NCBI GenBank assembly: GCA_030650875.1
Contig: JAUSDK010000206.1
Span: forward strand, 1 to 43,043
Direction of reading: 5' to 3'
Source: Polaromonas sp.
Lineage (GTDB): Bacteria > Pseudomonadota > Gammaproteobacteria > Burkholderiales > Burkholderiaceae_C
Length of the DNA: 43,043 bases
Part shown: positions 12,237-21,519 of the stretch, piece by piece
Position numbering within the stretch: the stretch's first letter is position 1
How the letters are laid out: every line of letters starts with the position of its first letter
Made by a program: the position numbers and the translations under genes
Notes under the pieces: generated by a model
Seen by the model: the letters and a program-made list of their open reading frames with translations, nothing else
Told to the model about the DNA's origin: nothing
The model's database searches: none

Positions 12237-13010
12237 TTATAGCGACATCAGGAAGCGCTCAATGATGGCCTGCGCATAACGGCTGGCCACCTGCTCCACA
12301 AAGCTTGAAAAGTCGACATGGGCGCTGTCGTCGGCCCGGTCTGAAATGGTGCGCACGGCCGCAAAAGGCACGCCGTAGTCCAGACAAACTTGCGCCACCG
12401 CCGCGCACTCCATTTCTACTGCCAGTACCTCATGGCCGGCAACCGCCAGCGCCGCCTGCAGCAGACGGGATTCACCGGCCCCAGACACAAAACGGTCGCC
12501 GCTGGCAATCAGGCCCTGGTGAACGCAGGCACCGGAAAACTGCTGCGTCACCAGACCGCCTCGCCCTGTCTCAGGTTCGTGCGCCAGCGCGCCGCAGGCC
12601 GCCGTGAACAGCAGCGCCGTCAAGGCCGCATCACCGACGAAGCGGGTCTGGCCGTACAGCGGCACCTCGTAACGCGGAAAGAGCGGCGACACATCCAGAT
12701 CGTGTTGCAGGAAATCGGTGGCTACCACCACATCGCCCACCTTCACCCCCGCGCCCAGCCCGCCGGCAACACCCGTGAACACGATGCGCTGAACGCCAAA
12801 GCGCTCAATCAGCGCCGTGGTGGTGGTGGCGGCAGCGACCTTGCCAATTCTGGACAAGGCCAGCACCACAGGCTGGCCTTGCAAGTGGCCCTGCCAGAAT
12901 GTGCGGCCGGCATGGCGGACTTGTTGCGGCTGCTGCAGCAGCGCCAGCAGGCCGTTCTGCTCCTGGGCAAGGGCGCTGAGAATGGCGGTGGGCGGTGCGG
13001 TCAATAACAT
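12237..13010 (-). CDS. mtnN: 5'-methylthioadenosine/S-adenosylhomocysteine nucleosidase family
   Basis: Start at MLLTAPPTAILSALAQEQNGL (13010); VFTGVAGGL and VEMECAAVAQVC signatures. Confidence 0.88.
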   Translation of the reverse strand: MLLTAPPTAILSALAQEQNGLLALLQQPQQVRHAGRTFWQGHLQGQPVVLALSRIGKVAAATTTTALIERFGVQRIVFTGVAGGLGAGVKVGDVVVATDFLQHDLDVSPLFPRYEVPLYGQTRFVGDAALTALLFTAACGALAHEPETGRGGLVTQQFSGACVHQGLIASGDRFVSGAGESRLLQAALAVAGHEVLAVEMECAAVAQVCLDYGVPFAAVRTISDRADDSAHVDFSSFVEQVASRYAQAIIERFLMSL

Positions 13011-13123
13011 GCGCCGATTTTGACCACAAAGCGTTGGCAGAGTCCGGGCGTGACAAAAAAAGGGGCCACTCACGCCGCCCCCTCAACCTCTTTTTTGCAG
13101 ACGCCCAAGCCTGTGCGCCTAAC

Positions 13124-14812
13124 CTACTTCTTGTCGCGCAACTCGCGGCGCAGGATTTTGCCCACCGGCGTCTTGGGCAGATCGGTGCGAAATTCCACCA
13201 CCTTGGGCTGCTTGTAACCGGTGAGGTTGGCCTTGCAGTACGCGCGCACCATCGCTTCCGTCAGGTCCGGATTTTTCTTGACGATCACCAGCTTCACGGC
13301 CTCGCCGGACTTGTCATCGGCCACGCCCACGCAGGCGCATTCCATCACGCCATCCAGCTGGGCCACCACCTCCTCCACCTCGTTGGGGTAGACATTGAAA
13401 CCGCTGACCAGGATCATGTCTTTTTTGCGGTCAACGATTTTGAAGAAGCCGTTTTCGTCCTGCACGCCAATGTCGCCTGACTTGAAATAGCCGTCGGGCG
13501 TCATGACCTTGGCGGTTTCGTCGGGGCGCTGCCAGTAGCCCGCCATGACCTGTGGCCCCTTGATGGCAATCTCACCGGGCTGGCCCAACGGCACTTCCAG
13601 GCCGTCGTCGTCGAGCAGCTTGAAATAGGTGCTGGGAATGGGCACGCCAATGGTTCCGGTGAAGACTTTGCTGTTGGTCGGGTTGCAGCTGGCCGAAGGC
13701 GAGGTTTCCGACAGGCCGTAGCCTTCGCAGATCGGACAACCGGTTTTCTCCAGCCACAGCTTGGCCACGGCGCTTTGCACCGCCATGCCGCCGCCCAGCG
13801 AGATTTTCAGGTGCGACCAGTCCACGGTGTTGAAGTCCCGGTGGTTGGCCAGCCCGTTGAACAAGGTGTTGACCGCCGGAAAGCTGTGGACCTTGTGCTT
13901 GGAAAGCTCCTTGAGCACGGCGGGCAGGTCGCGCGGGTTGGGAATCAGGATGTTTTTGGCGCCGGTGCGCATGCCCAGCATCATGTTCACGGTAAACGCA
14001 AAGATGTGATACAGCGGCAGCGCGCAAACGTAAACCGTTTGCTCGTCTGCAGGCTTGCTGGCCATGGCCGGGCCGTTCCAGGCCTCGGACTGCAGCACGT
14101 TGGCAATCACGTTGCGATGCAGCAGCACCGCGCCTTTGGACACGCCGGTGGTGCCGCCGGTGTACTGCAGCACGGCGACGTCATCAGGCTGGATGTCGGG
14201 GCGCTTGAGCGCGCCTCGCTGGCCTTGCGCCACGGCATCGTTAAAGCGCACCGCACCCGGCAAAATGAAGGCCGGCACCATCTTCTTGACGTTGCGCACC
14301 ACATAGTTCACCAGGGCGCCCTTGAGCAGCCCCAGCTGGTCGCCCATGGCACACAACACGACATGCTTGACCGGCGTGTTGGCGATGCACTGCTCCAGCG
14401 TATTCGCAAAGTTTTCAATGATGACGATCGCCTTGGCGCCGGAGTCCCTGAGCTGGTGCTCCAGTTCGCGCGGGGTATAGAGCGGATTGACGTTCACCAC
14501 CACGTAGCCAGCACGCAAAATGGCCGCCACGGCCACCGGGTACTGCGGCACGTTGGGCATCATGATGGCGATGCGCTCGCCCTTGGCCAGCCCCAGCCCC
14601 TGCAGATAGGCGCCAAAGGCCACCGACAGGCGGTCGGTCTGGCCAAATGTGATGTCCTTGCCCATGAAGCTGTAGGCCACACGGTCGCGGTATTGACCGA
14701 AGCTCTCCTCAAACAGCGCGACCAGCGAAGGGTACTGCGACGCGTCAATGTCTGCGGGTACGCCCGCTGGATAGGCCTTGAGCCACGGGCGCTCAATCGT
14801 CTCATCATTCAT
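13124..14812 (-). CDS. fadD: Long-chain fatty acid-CoA ligase
   Basis: ORF 13124-14920; start at MNDETIERPWLKAYPAG (14812) supported by an upstream GGAG. YTGGTTGVSKGA, GYGLSETSP, PVGKILRRELR AMP-binding signatures. Confidence 0.93.
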   Translation of the reverse strand: MNDETIERPWLKAYPAGVPADIDASQYPSLVALFEESFGQYRDRVAYSFMGKDITFGQTDRLSVAFGAYLQGLGLAKGERIAIMMPNVPQYPVAVAAILRAGYVVVNVNPLYTPRELEHQLRDSGAKAIVIIENFANTLEQCIANTPVKHVVLCAMGDQLGLLKGALVNYVVRNVKKMVPAFILPGAVRFNDAVAQGQRGALKRPDIQPDDVAVLQYTGGTTGVSKGAVLLHRNVIANVLQSEAWNGPAMASKPADEQTVYVCALPLYHIFAFTVNMMLGMRTGAKNILIPNPRDLPAVLKELSKHKVHSFPAVNTLFNGLANHRDFNTVDWSHLKISLGGGMAVQSAVAKLWLEKTGCPICEGYGLSETSPSASCNPTNSKVFTGTIGVPIPSTYFKLLDDDGLEVPLGQPGEIAIKGPQVMAGYWQRPDETAKVMTPDGYFKSGDIGVQDENGFFKIVDRKKDMILVSGFNVYPNEVEEVVAQLDGVMECACVGVADDKSGEAVKLVIVKKNPDLTEAMVRAYCKANLTGYKQPKVVEFRTDLPKTPVGKILRRELRDKK

Positions 14813-14965
14813 TCTTGTCTTCTCCATGTGGATTTGCCTGAGGCAAACAACCGTCTTGCCCCACCCTCTTCGGGGCGGGTGCTTTTTCCGGGCGCCGATG
14901 AACACCGGCGCAATGCGCAAGTGGTTCCGCGCATTGCGCGCAGAGCCACCTGGCGCAGCGGCGGC

Positions 14966-16390
14966 TTATTCGATGGCCTTGCCCATGTCTTCAATCACCT
15001 TCTTGGCATCGCCGAACACCATCATGGTCTTGTCCATGTAGAACAGCTCGTTGTCCAGGCCGGCATAGCCCGCGGCCATGGAACGTTTGTTGACGATGAC
15101 GGTCTTGGCCTTGTAGGCCTCCAGAATCGGCATGCCGTAAATCGCGCTGCCCTTGACGTGCGCGGCGGGGTTCACCACGTCATTGGCGCCCAGGATGATG
15201 GCGACGTCGGCCTGGCCGAATTCGGCATTGATGTCTTCCATTTCATAGACCTGGTCGTAAGGCACTTCGGCCTCGGCCAGCAGCACGTTCATGTGGCCCG
15301 GCATGCGGCCGGCCACCGGGTGAATCGCGTACTTGACCTTGATGCCCTTGTCGGTGAGTTTTTGCACCAGTTCCTTGACCGAGTGCTGCGCACGCGCCAC
15401 CGCCAGGCCGTAGCCCGGCACGATGATGACGGTTTCGGCATTGCCCAAAATAAAGGCGGCATCGTCGGCCGAGCCGGACTTGACCGGGCGCTGCTCTTTG
15501 GCGCCGGTGGCGGCCGTGCCGGCTTCGCCGCCGAAGCCGCCCAGAATCACGTTGAAGAACGAGCGGTTCATCGCCTTGCACATGATGTAGGACAGGATGG
15601 CGCCGGACGAACCCACCAGCGAGCCGGCAATGATCAGCATCGAGTTGTTCAATGAGAATCCGATGCCCGCTGCGGCCCAGCCCGAATAGCTGTTGAGCAT
15701 GGACACCACCACCGGCATGTCGGCGCCGCCAATCGGGATGATGATCAGCACACCCATGACAAACGCCAGCGCCAGCATGGCAAAGAAGGCGGCCCAGCTG
15801 CCGGTCAGCATGAAGGTCAGGCCCAGGCCCAGCATGACCAGGCCGAGCACCAGGTTGAGCTTGTGCTGGCCGGGAAAGGACACGGGCGCGCCCTGGAACA
15901 GGCGGAACTTGTACTTGCCGCTGAGCTTGCCAAACGCAATGACCGAACCGCTGAAGGTGATGGCGCCAATGGCGGCACCCAGGAACAGCTCCAGCCGGTT
16001 GCCGGCAGGAATCTCCATGCCTTTGGCGGCAATGCCGAAGGCATAAGGCTCTGCCACCGCGGCGACCGCGATGAACACCGCCGCCAGGCCAATCATGCTG
16101 TGCATGAAGGCCACCAGCTCGGGCATCTTGGTCATCTCGACGCGCTTGGCCATCAGCGTGCCTGCAGCGCCGCCAACGACCAGCGCCCCCAGCACGTAGA
16201 CCATGCCCTCGGCCTTGCCGCCCGACATCTCGACGATCAGGGCCGCCGTGGTGAGCACGGCAATCGCCATGCCGACCATGCCGAAAAGATTACCGCGCAG
16301 CGACGTGGTCGGGTGCGACAGGCCCTTGAGCGCCTGGATGAAGAAAACAGAAGCCACCAGGTACAGCAGCGTGACGATGTTCATGCTCAT
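14966..16390 (-). CDS. pntB: NAD(P) transhydrogenase subunit beta
   Basis: 474 aa; VIIVPGYGLAVARAQHSVKEL, HPVAGRMPGHMNVLLAEAEVPYDQV, GANDVVNPAA typical PntB dIII. Confidence 0.97.
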   Translation of the reverse strand: MSMNIVTLLYLVASVFFIQALKGLSHPTTSLRGNLFGMVGMAIAVLTTAALIVEMSGGKAEGMVYVLGALVVGGAAGTLMAKRVEMTKMPELVAFMHSMIGLAAVFIAVAAVAEPYAFGIAAKGMEIPAGNRLELFLGAAIGAITFSGSVIAFGKLSGKYKFRLFQGAPVSFPGQHKLNLVLGLVMLGLGLTFMLTGSWAAFFAMLALAFVMGVLIIIPIGGADMPVVVSMLNSYSGWAAAGIGFSLNNSMLIIAGSLVGSSGAILSYIMCKAMNRSFFNVILGGFGGEAGTAATGAKEQRPVKSGSADDAAFILGNAETVIIVPGYGLAVARAQHSVKELVQKLTDKGIKVKYAIHPVAGRMPGHMNVLLAEAEVPYDQVYEMEDINAEFGQADVAIILGANDVVNPAAHVKGSAIYGMPILEAYKAKTVIVNKRSMAAGYAGLDNELFYMDKTMMVFGDAKKVIEDMGKAIE

Positions 16391-16722
16391 TTGGCAACTC
16401 CCGAATCAGCGGACGCCACAGCAGGCGCTTTCTTTTCTTTCTTGCGGAACATTTCCAGCATCCGGCGCGTGACCAGGAAGCCGCCAAACACGTTGACGGC
16501 CGCCAGCGCCACGGCCAGCACGCCCATGGTGCGGCCCAGCGGGGTCTCGGTCAGCGCGGCGGCCAGCATGGCGCCGACAATCACGATGGCGGAAATCGCG
16601 TTGGTCACGGCCATCAGCGGCGTGTGCAAGGCGGGCGTGACAGTCCACACGACGTGGTAACCCACGTAGATGGCCAGTACGAAAATGATCAGGTTGATGA
16701 TGGTGGGTGACACGGCATCCAT
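16387..16722 (-). CDS. pntAB: NAD(P) transhydrogenase subunit alpha, membrane part
   Basis: Start at MDAVSPTIINLIIFVLAIYVGYHVVW (16722); HTPLMAVTNAISAIVIVGA signature; ATGA overlap with pntB. Confidence 0.95.
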   Translation of the reverse strand: MDAVSPTIINLIIFVLAIYVGYHVVWTVTPALHTPLMAVTNAISAIVIVGAMLAAALTETPLGRTMGVLAVALAAVNVFGGFLVTRRMLEMFRKKEKKAPAVASADSGVAK

Positions 16723-16782
16723 GGCTCTCTCCTCTTGTCTTTTTGTTGAAGGGGGCGGCACCAGGCCGGACCCCAAATCGAT

Positions 16783-17898
16783 TTACTTCTTGGTGACTTC
16801 GCCGTTTTGCGTCATCAGGCAGGCCGCCACGATATCGTCGGCGAGGTCAATATTGAGGGCGCCCTCCTTGGTGATGATCAGCTTGAGGAAATCGAGCACA
16901 TTGCGGGCATACAGCGCGCTGGCATCGGCCGCCACCAGCGCAGGCACGTTGGTTTCGCCCACCAGCGTCACGCCGTGCTTGACCACCGTCTTGCCGGGCT
17001 CGGTCAAGGGGCAGTTGCCGCCCTGCGGCGCCGCCAGGTCCACGATCACGCTGCCGGCTTTCATGGACATCACCATCTCTTCGGTCACCAGCACCGGCGC
17101 CGCGCGGCCCGGAATCAGCGCGGTGGTGATCACCACGTCGGCCTGCGCAATGCGCTTGGCCACCTCGGCTTTCTGGCGCGCCAGCCAGCTGGGCGGCATG
17201 GGCTTGGCGTAACCGCCCACGCCCACGGCGGCTTCGCGCTCTTCATCGGTCTCGTAGGGCACGTCAATGAACTTGCCGCCCAGGGACTCGACCTGTTCCT
17301 TGACGCTGGGGCGCACGTCGCTCGCTTCAATCACCGCCCCCAGGCGCTTGGCCGTGGCAATGGCCTGCAAACCAGCCACGCCAACGCCCAGAATGACCAC
17401 GCGCGCGGCCTTGACCGTGCCGGCGGCTGTCATCAGCATCGGGAAAAATCGCTGGTAGTTCTCGGCGGCCAGCAGCACGGCCTTGTAACCGGCAATATTA
17501 GCCTGCGACGACAGCACGTCCATGCTTTGCGCACGGCTGGTGCGCGGCGCGGCTTCGAGCGCAAACGACGTCAGCTGCGCCGCAGCCAGGCGCTGCAGGC
17601 CGGCGGCGTCAAAGGGATTGAGCATGCCGACCACCACGCTGCCAGGCCTGGCATGGGGCATTTCGGCCTCCAGCGGGCAGCGCACCTTGAGCACGATGTC
17701 GGCGCTGTAGGCGCCAGCAGCATCGGTGATTTCAGCGCCGACAGCGGTGTAGGCGTCGTCGGTCACGCTGGCGGCCACGCCTGCGCCCGACTGAACGCGG
17801 ACAGTGTGGCCCTGGGCCTTGAGCTTTTTAGCCGTTTCAGGCGTGATGGCAACGCGTGTTTCTCCGGCCGTGATTTCGGCGGGTACCCCGATCAGCAT
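16783..17898 (-). CDS. pntAA: NAD(P) transhydrogenase subunit alpha part 1
   Basis: 371 aa; MLIGVPAEITAGETRVAITPETAKKL; VVILGVGVAGLQAIATAKRLGA Rossmann motif. Confidence 0.96.
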   Translation of the reverse strand: MLIGVPAEITAGETRVAITPETAKKLKAQGHTVRVQSGAGVAASVTDDAYTAVGAEITDAAGAYSADIVLKVRCPLEAEMPHARPGSVVVGMLNPFDAAGLQRLAAAQLTSFALEAAPRTSRAQSMDVLSSQANIAGYKAVLLAAENYQRFFPMLMTAAGTVKAARVVILGVGVAGLQAIATAKRLGAVIEASDVRPSVKEQVESLGGKFIDVPYETDEEREAAVGVGGYAKPMPPSWLARQKAEVAKRIAQADVVITTALIPGRAAPVLVTEEMVMSMKAGSVIVDLAAPQGGNCPLTEPGKTVVKHGVTLVGETNVPALVAADASALYARNVLDFLKLIITKEGALNIDLADDIVAACLMTQNGEVTKK

Positions 17899-18080
17899 GG
17901 GTGTCTCCTCAGTAGATTGATTTTTTTAGCGGCTGCGCGCCAGCGGGCACAGGATTCCAGACTGTCTTGCAGCTTACATGAGATTTTTAAAATTCTAGCG
18001 AGGGCAAACTATAGTTTTTCATGGCGCCTGTCGCCTCAGGCACTCTGGACACCCCACGTGCCAGTGCGCGGCATCAGGCC

Positions 18081-18109
18081 ATGGGACGCAGCACCTGCGG
18101 GCGTCCCAT
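18081..18109. repeat. Perfect hairpin ATGGGACGC-N11-GCGTCCCAT downstream of mmsA
   Basis: Arms 18081-18089 and 18101-18109; lies directly after the U-tract of the mmsA terminator. Confidence 0.7.
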
Positions 18110-18150
18110 AAAAACAGCCCCAGGCGCAGGGTGAGCGGCGCATGGGGCTG
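18110..18150 (-). terminator. Rho-independent terminator of mmsA
   Basis: Minus strand CAGCCCCATGCGC...GCGCCTGGGGCTG (18150-18115, one mismatch in 13 bp) followed by TTTTT (18114-18110). Confidence 0.75.
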
Positions 18151-18175
18151 GCAAGGAGCGCGGGCTGTTGAGCGC

Positions 18176-19693
18176 TTACTTCGCGGTCGGCATCACAAAC
18201 TCGGCGCCCTTGCCAATGCTTTCGGGCCAGCGCTGCATGATGGACTTTTGCTTGGTGTAAAAGCGCACACCTTCCTCGCCATACGCGTGCATGTCGCCAA
18301 ACAGGCTTTTCTTCCAGCCGCCAAAGCCGTGCCAGGCCATGGGCACCGGAATCGGGACGTTGATGCCGACCATGCCGACCTGGATGCGCCGCGAAAATTC
18401 ACGCGCCACATGGCCGTCGCGGGTGTAGCAGCTCACGCCGTTGCCAAACTCGTGGGCGTTGATCAGATGGACCGCCTCGGCAAAGTCTTTGACCCGCACG
18501 CAGCCCAGCACCGGGCCAAAGATTTCTTCCTTGTAGATGCGCATGTCGGGCGTGACATGGTCAAACAGCGTGCCACCCATCCAGAAGCCCTGCTCGCAGC
18601 CCTCGCCGGCATCGGCGCCGGTGAAGGTGCGGCCGTCGACCAGCAGTTTCGCGCCTTCTTCAACACCCAGGTCGATGTAGCCGGTGATGCGCTGGTGCGC
18701 GGCGGCGGTCACGATCGGGCCCATCTCGGCGTCCAGTTCCTCGCCGTGCTTGATGACCAGCGTTCTGGCGCGTGCCTCCAGCATCGGAATGAGCTTGTCG
18801 GCCACATCGCCGACCAGCACCGCCACCGAGATCGCCATGCAGCGCTCGCCGGCCGAACCGTAGCCCGCGCCAATCAGCGCATCCACGGCCTGGTTCAAAT
18901 CGGCATCAGGCATCACCACCATATGGTTCTTGGCGCCCCCGAGCGCCTGCACACGCTTGCCGTGGTGCGCGCCGGTTTCGTAGATGTAGTTGGCAATCGG
19001 CGTGGAGCCCACAAAAGACACGGCCTTCACGTCGGGGTGCACCAGCAGCGCATCGACGGCTTCCTTGTCGCCCTGCACCACGTTGAACACGCCGTCGGGC
19101 AAACCGGCCTGCTTGAACAGGTCGGCCATGAACAGGCTGGCGCTCGGATCGATCGGGCTGGGCTTGAGCACAAAGCAGTTGCCGGCGGCAATCGCCACCG
19201 GGAACATCCACATCGGCACCATCACCGGGAAGTTGAACGGCGTGATGCCGGCCACCACGCCCAAAGGCTGGCGCAGCGTCCAGTTGTCAATGCCGGTGCT
19301 GACCTGGTCGGTAAAGTCGCCCTTGAGCAGTTGCGGCATGCCGCAGGCAAATTCCACGATGTCGATGCCGCGCGAGACTTCGCCCTGCGCGTCGGTGAAC
19401 ACCTTGCCGTGCTCGGCGGTGATGATGTGCGCAAGCTTGTCCTTGTTATGGTTCAGCAGCTCCAGGAACTTGAACATCACGCGGGCGCGGCGGATCGGCG
19501 GGGTGTCGGACCAGGCGGGAAACGCCGCTTGCGCGGCCGCCACTGCGGCATCCACATCGGCCGCGTTGGCCAGCGCAACCTGTCCCGAGGTCGCCCCTGT
19601 GGCCGGGTTAAAGACCGGCTGCTGGCGGCCGGAAGTGCCCGCATGGGCCTGACCGGCGATGTAATGACCAATGGCGCTGGAAGGTGTTGACAT
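18176..19693 (-). CDS. mmsA: CoA-acylating methylmalonate-semialdehyde dehydrogenase
   Basis: Start at [21 protein letters not shown] (19693); [39 protein letters not shown] signature. Confidence 0.93.
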   Translation of the reverse strand: MSTPSSAIGHYIAGQAHAGTSGRQQPVFNPATGATSGQVALANAADVDAAVAAAQAAFPAWSDTPPIRRARVMFKFLELLNHNKDKLAHIITAEHGKVFTDAQGEVSRGIDIVEFACGMPQLLKGDFTDQVSTGIDNWTLRQPLGVVAGITPFNFPVMVPMWMFPVAIAAGNCFVLKPSPIDPSASLFMADLFKQAGLPDGVFNVVQGDKEAVDALLVHPDVKAVSFVGSTPIANYIYETGAHHGKRVQALGGAKNHMVVMPDADLNQAVDALIGAGYGSAGERCMAISVAVLVGDVADKLIPMLEARARTLVIKHGEELDAEMGPIVTAAAHQRITGYIDLGVEEGAKLLVDGRTFTGADAGEGCEQGFWMGGTLFDHVTPDMRIYKEEIFGPVLGCVRVKDFAEAVHLINAHEFGNGVSCYTRDGHVAREFSRRIQVGMVGINVPIPVPMAWHGFGGWKKSLFGDMHAYGEEGVRFYTKQKSIMQRWPESIGKGAEFVMPTAK

Positions 19694-19805
19694 GAAAAAT
19701 CCTTGTGTAATCGGAAGGTGGGGTGTCGGGCCGGGGCCCAACTGCACGGCTTTGCGAAGTCTAGGCGGCATTGCACGGATTGATAAGCCCCGGAATTACG
19801 ACTAC

Positions 19806-19827
19806 ATTGTTCACTTTAATGAACAAT
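19806..19827. promoter_or_regulatory. Perfect palindrome ATTGTTCA-CTTTAA-TGAACAAT; putative LysR operator
   Basis: 8-bp perfect arms with 6-bp spacer, located between divergent mmsA and LysR; includes the LysR ATG (19819-19821). Confidence 0.65.
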
Positions 19828-20808
19828 TGGCCGGAAATTGCGGTGTCCACAGACCAAATCGCCCCTCTCGTTGCCGACCTGCACCTGCTGACGGTGCTGG
19901 CCGCGACGCAAAGCTTCACCCAGACGGCGCGCCGCCTCGGCCTGTCCAAAGCCTCGGTCAGTGCGCGCATCGCCGAGCTGGAGCGCGCGGCGGGCGTGGC
20001 GCTGGTGCGCCGCACCACACGGTCCGTGGGCCTGACCGAGGCCGGACAGCAACTGGTGGGCGACCTGCTCCCCGCGTTCAACCGCATCAGCGAGAGTTAC
20101 AGCGCCGCACGCGACCTGGTGGGCGCGCCGCGCGGGCTGATTCGCGTGACGGCACCGGTGGCGCTGGGACGGCAGCACCTGGCGCCGTGCGTGGCGGCGT
20201 TTTTAAAGCGCTTCCCGGGCATTCACATTGAACTGGAACTGACCGACCGCTTTGTGAATTTGCCGAGCGAAGGCTTCGATGTCGCCATTCGCCACACCAG
20301 CGCCCCGCCCGATACGCATGTCGCCTGGGCCTTGTGCGAGACGCGCTCGGTGTTGCTGGCCAGCCCCGACTACCTGGCGCGACGCGGCGTGCCCGAGCAC
20401 CCCGCCGACCTGGCGAGCCACGACTGCCTGCTGTATCTGGGCAACCTGGCAGGAACCCGTGCGGCAAGCTGGACCTTCACCCGCGCCGGCGAGCCGGAAT
20501 CGGCTGAAAAAGTCAGCGTCCACATCGAAGGGCCGTTGAAGGTCAATAACAGCGAGGTGGTTCGCGAGGCGCTGCTGGCCGGTCTGGGTATCGGCCTGCT
20601 GCCCGACTTCAGCGTGCCCGTTGGCCCACGCCATGCGGCCCCGCCGCTGGTCAGGGTGTTGCCCGACTGGCGCGTCCATGGCTTTTTCGGAGAACGCATC
20701 TACGCGCTGCGCCCTTTGTCCTCCCAGGTGCCCAGGGCCGTTCAATGCTTCGTGGAGCACCTGCGGCAAAGCTTTGCGGCAGGTTTCAGCTTGCCGCCCG
20801 AGCCCTGA
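19819..20808 (+). CDS. LysR family transcriptional regulator
   Basis: [59 protein letters not shown]; substrate-binding domain follows; divergent from mmsA. ATG at 19819 chosen over TTG at 19771. Confidence 0.9.
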   Translation: MNNWPEIAVSTDQIAPLVADLHLLTVLAATQSFTQTARRLGLSKASVSARIAELERAAGVALVRRTTRSVGLTEAGQQLVGDLLPAFNRISESYSAARDLVGAPRGLIRVTAPVALGRQHLAPCVAAFLKRFPGIHIELELTDRFVNLPSEGFDVAIRHTSAPPDTHVAWALCETRSVLLASPDYLARRGVPEHPADLASHDCLLYLGNLAGTRAASWTFTRAGEPESAEKVSVHIEGPLKVNNSEVVREALLAGLGIGLLPDFSVPVGPRHAAPPLVRVLPDWRVHGFFGERIYALRPLSSQVPRAVQCFVEHLRQSFAAGFSLPPEP

Positions 20809-20920
20809 ACAACCAGCGCTGCAAGGCAAAGCTGCGGACCACCAACCCAGGCGTGACCGTTGGAACCCGTCAGCATCATGCGGCAAAAAGGCCGCCTGTT
20901 GGCACCGATAATCAGCGTCC

Positions 20921-21430
20921 ATGAACAAACGATGGAAACCCAGCGCCACGGTCGCGGCCGTGATTGAACGCGATTTCGACGGCATCCAGAAATTCCTGCT
21001 GGTGGAAGAGGAAACCCGGGACGGACTGAAGCTCAACAACCCGGCCGGCCACCTGGACCCCGGCGAAAGCCCGGCCCAGGGCTGCGCGCGCGAGACGCTG
21101 GAGGAAACCGCTTTTCACTTCACCCCCACGGCCCTCGTCGGTGTTTACCTGTCACGCTTTGAGCAGACCGACGCCCGGGCGCCCAGCGGGAAACTGGACA
21201 TCACCTACCTGCGTTTTGCGTTTTGCGGGGACCTGGGCGCCCACATGGCAGGCCAGGCGCTGGACGAAGGCATTGTGCGCACCGTGTGGCTCACGGCCGA
21301 CGAAATTCGCGCCTGCGCTGACATGCACCGCAGCCCCTTGCTGCTGCGCTGCCTCGAAGACTACCTCGCGGGGCGGCGCTACCCGCTGGAACTCGTCACC
21401 ACGGACCCGTCTGTGATGCTATTGCGTTAA
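20921..21430 (+). CDS. NUDIX hydrolase (NudJ-like phosphatase)
   Basis: Nudix box GHLDPGESPAQGCARETLEETA; N-terminal WKPSATVAAVIERD typical of NudJ-type proteins. Confidence 0.9.
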   Translation: MNKRWKPSATVAAVIERDFDGIQKFLLVEEETRDGLKLNNPAGHLDPGESPAQGCARETLEETAFHFTPTALVGVYLSRFEQTDARAPSGKLDITYLRFAFCGDLGAHMAGQALDEGIVRTVWLTADEIRACADMHRSPLLLRCLEDYLAGRRYPLELVTTDPSVMLLR

Positions 21431-21485
21431 TAGCTACAAACCTCTGCGCATCATGGGCTTGAGGCCTATTTGATGCGCAGAAATG
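21418..21485. repeat. Dispersed 3'-end element beginning GCTATTGCGTTAATAGC
   Basis: GCTATT(21418-21423)-GCGTT-AATAGC(21429-21434), then ACAAACCTCTGCGCATCATGGGCTTGAGGCCTATTTGATGCGCAG; overlaps the NUDIX stop codon; similar signal at other gene ends in the window. Confidence 0.55.
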
Positions 21486-21519
21486 GCGCCCCGCACAGGC
21501 GGCGCAGCGCCAGCTCCGA

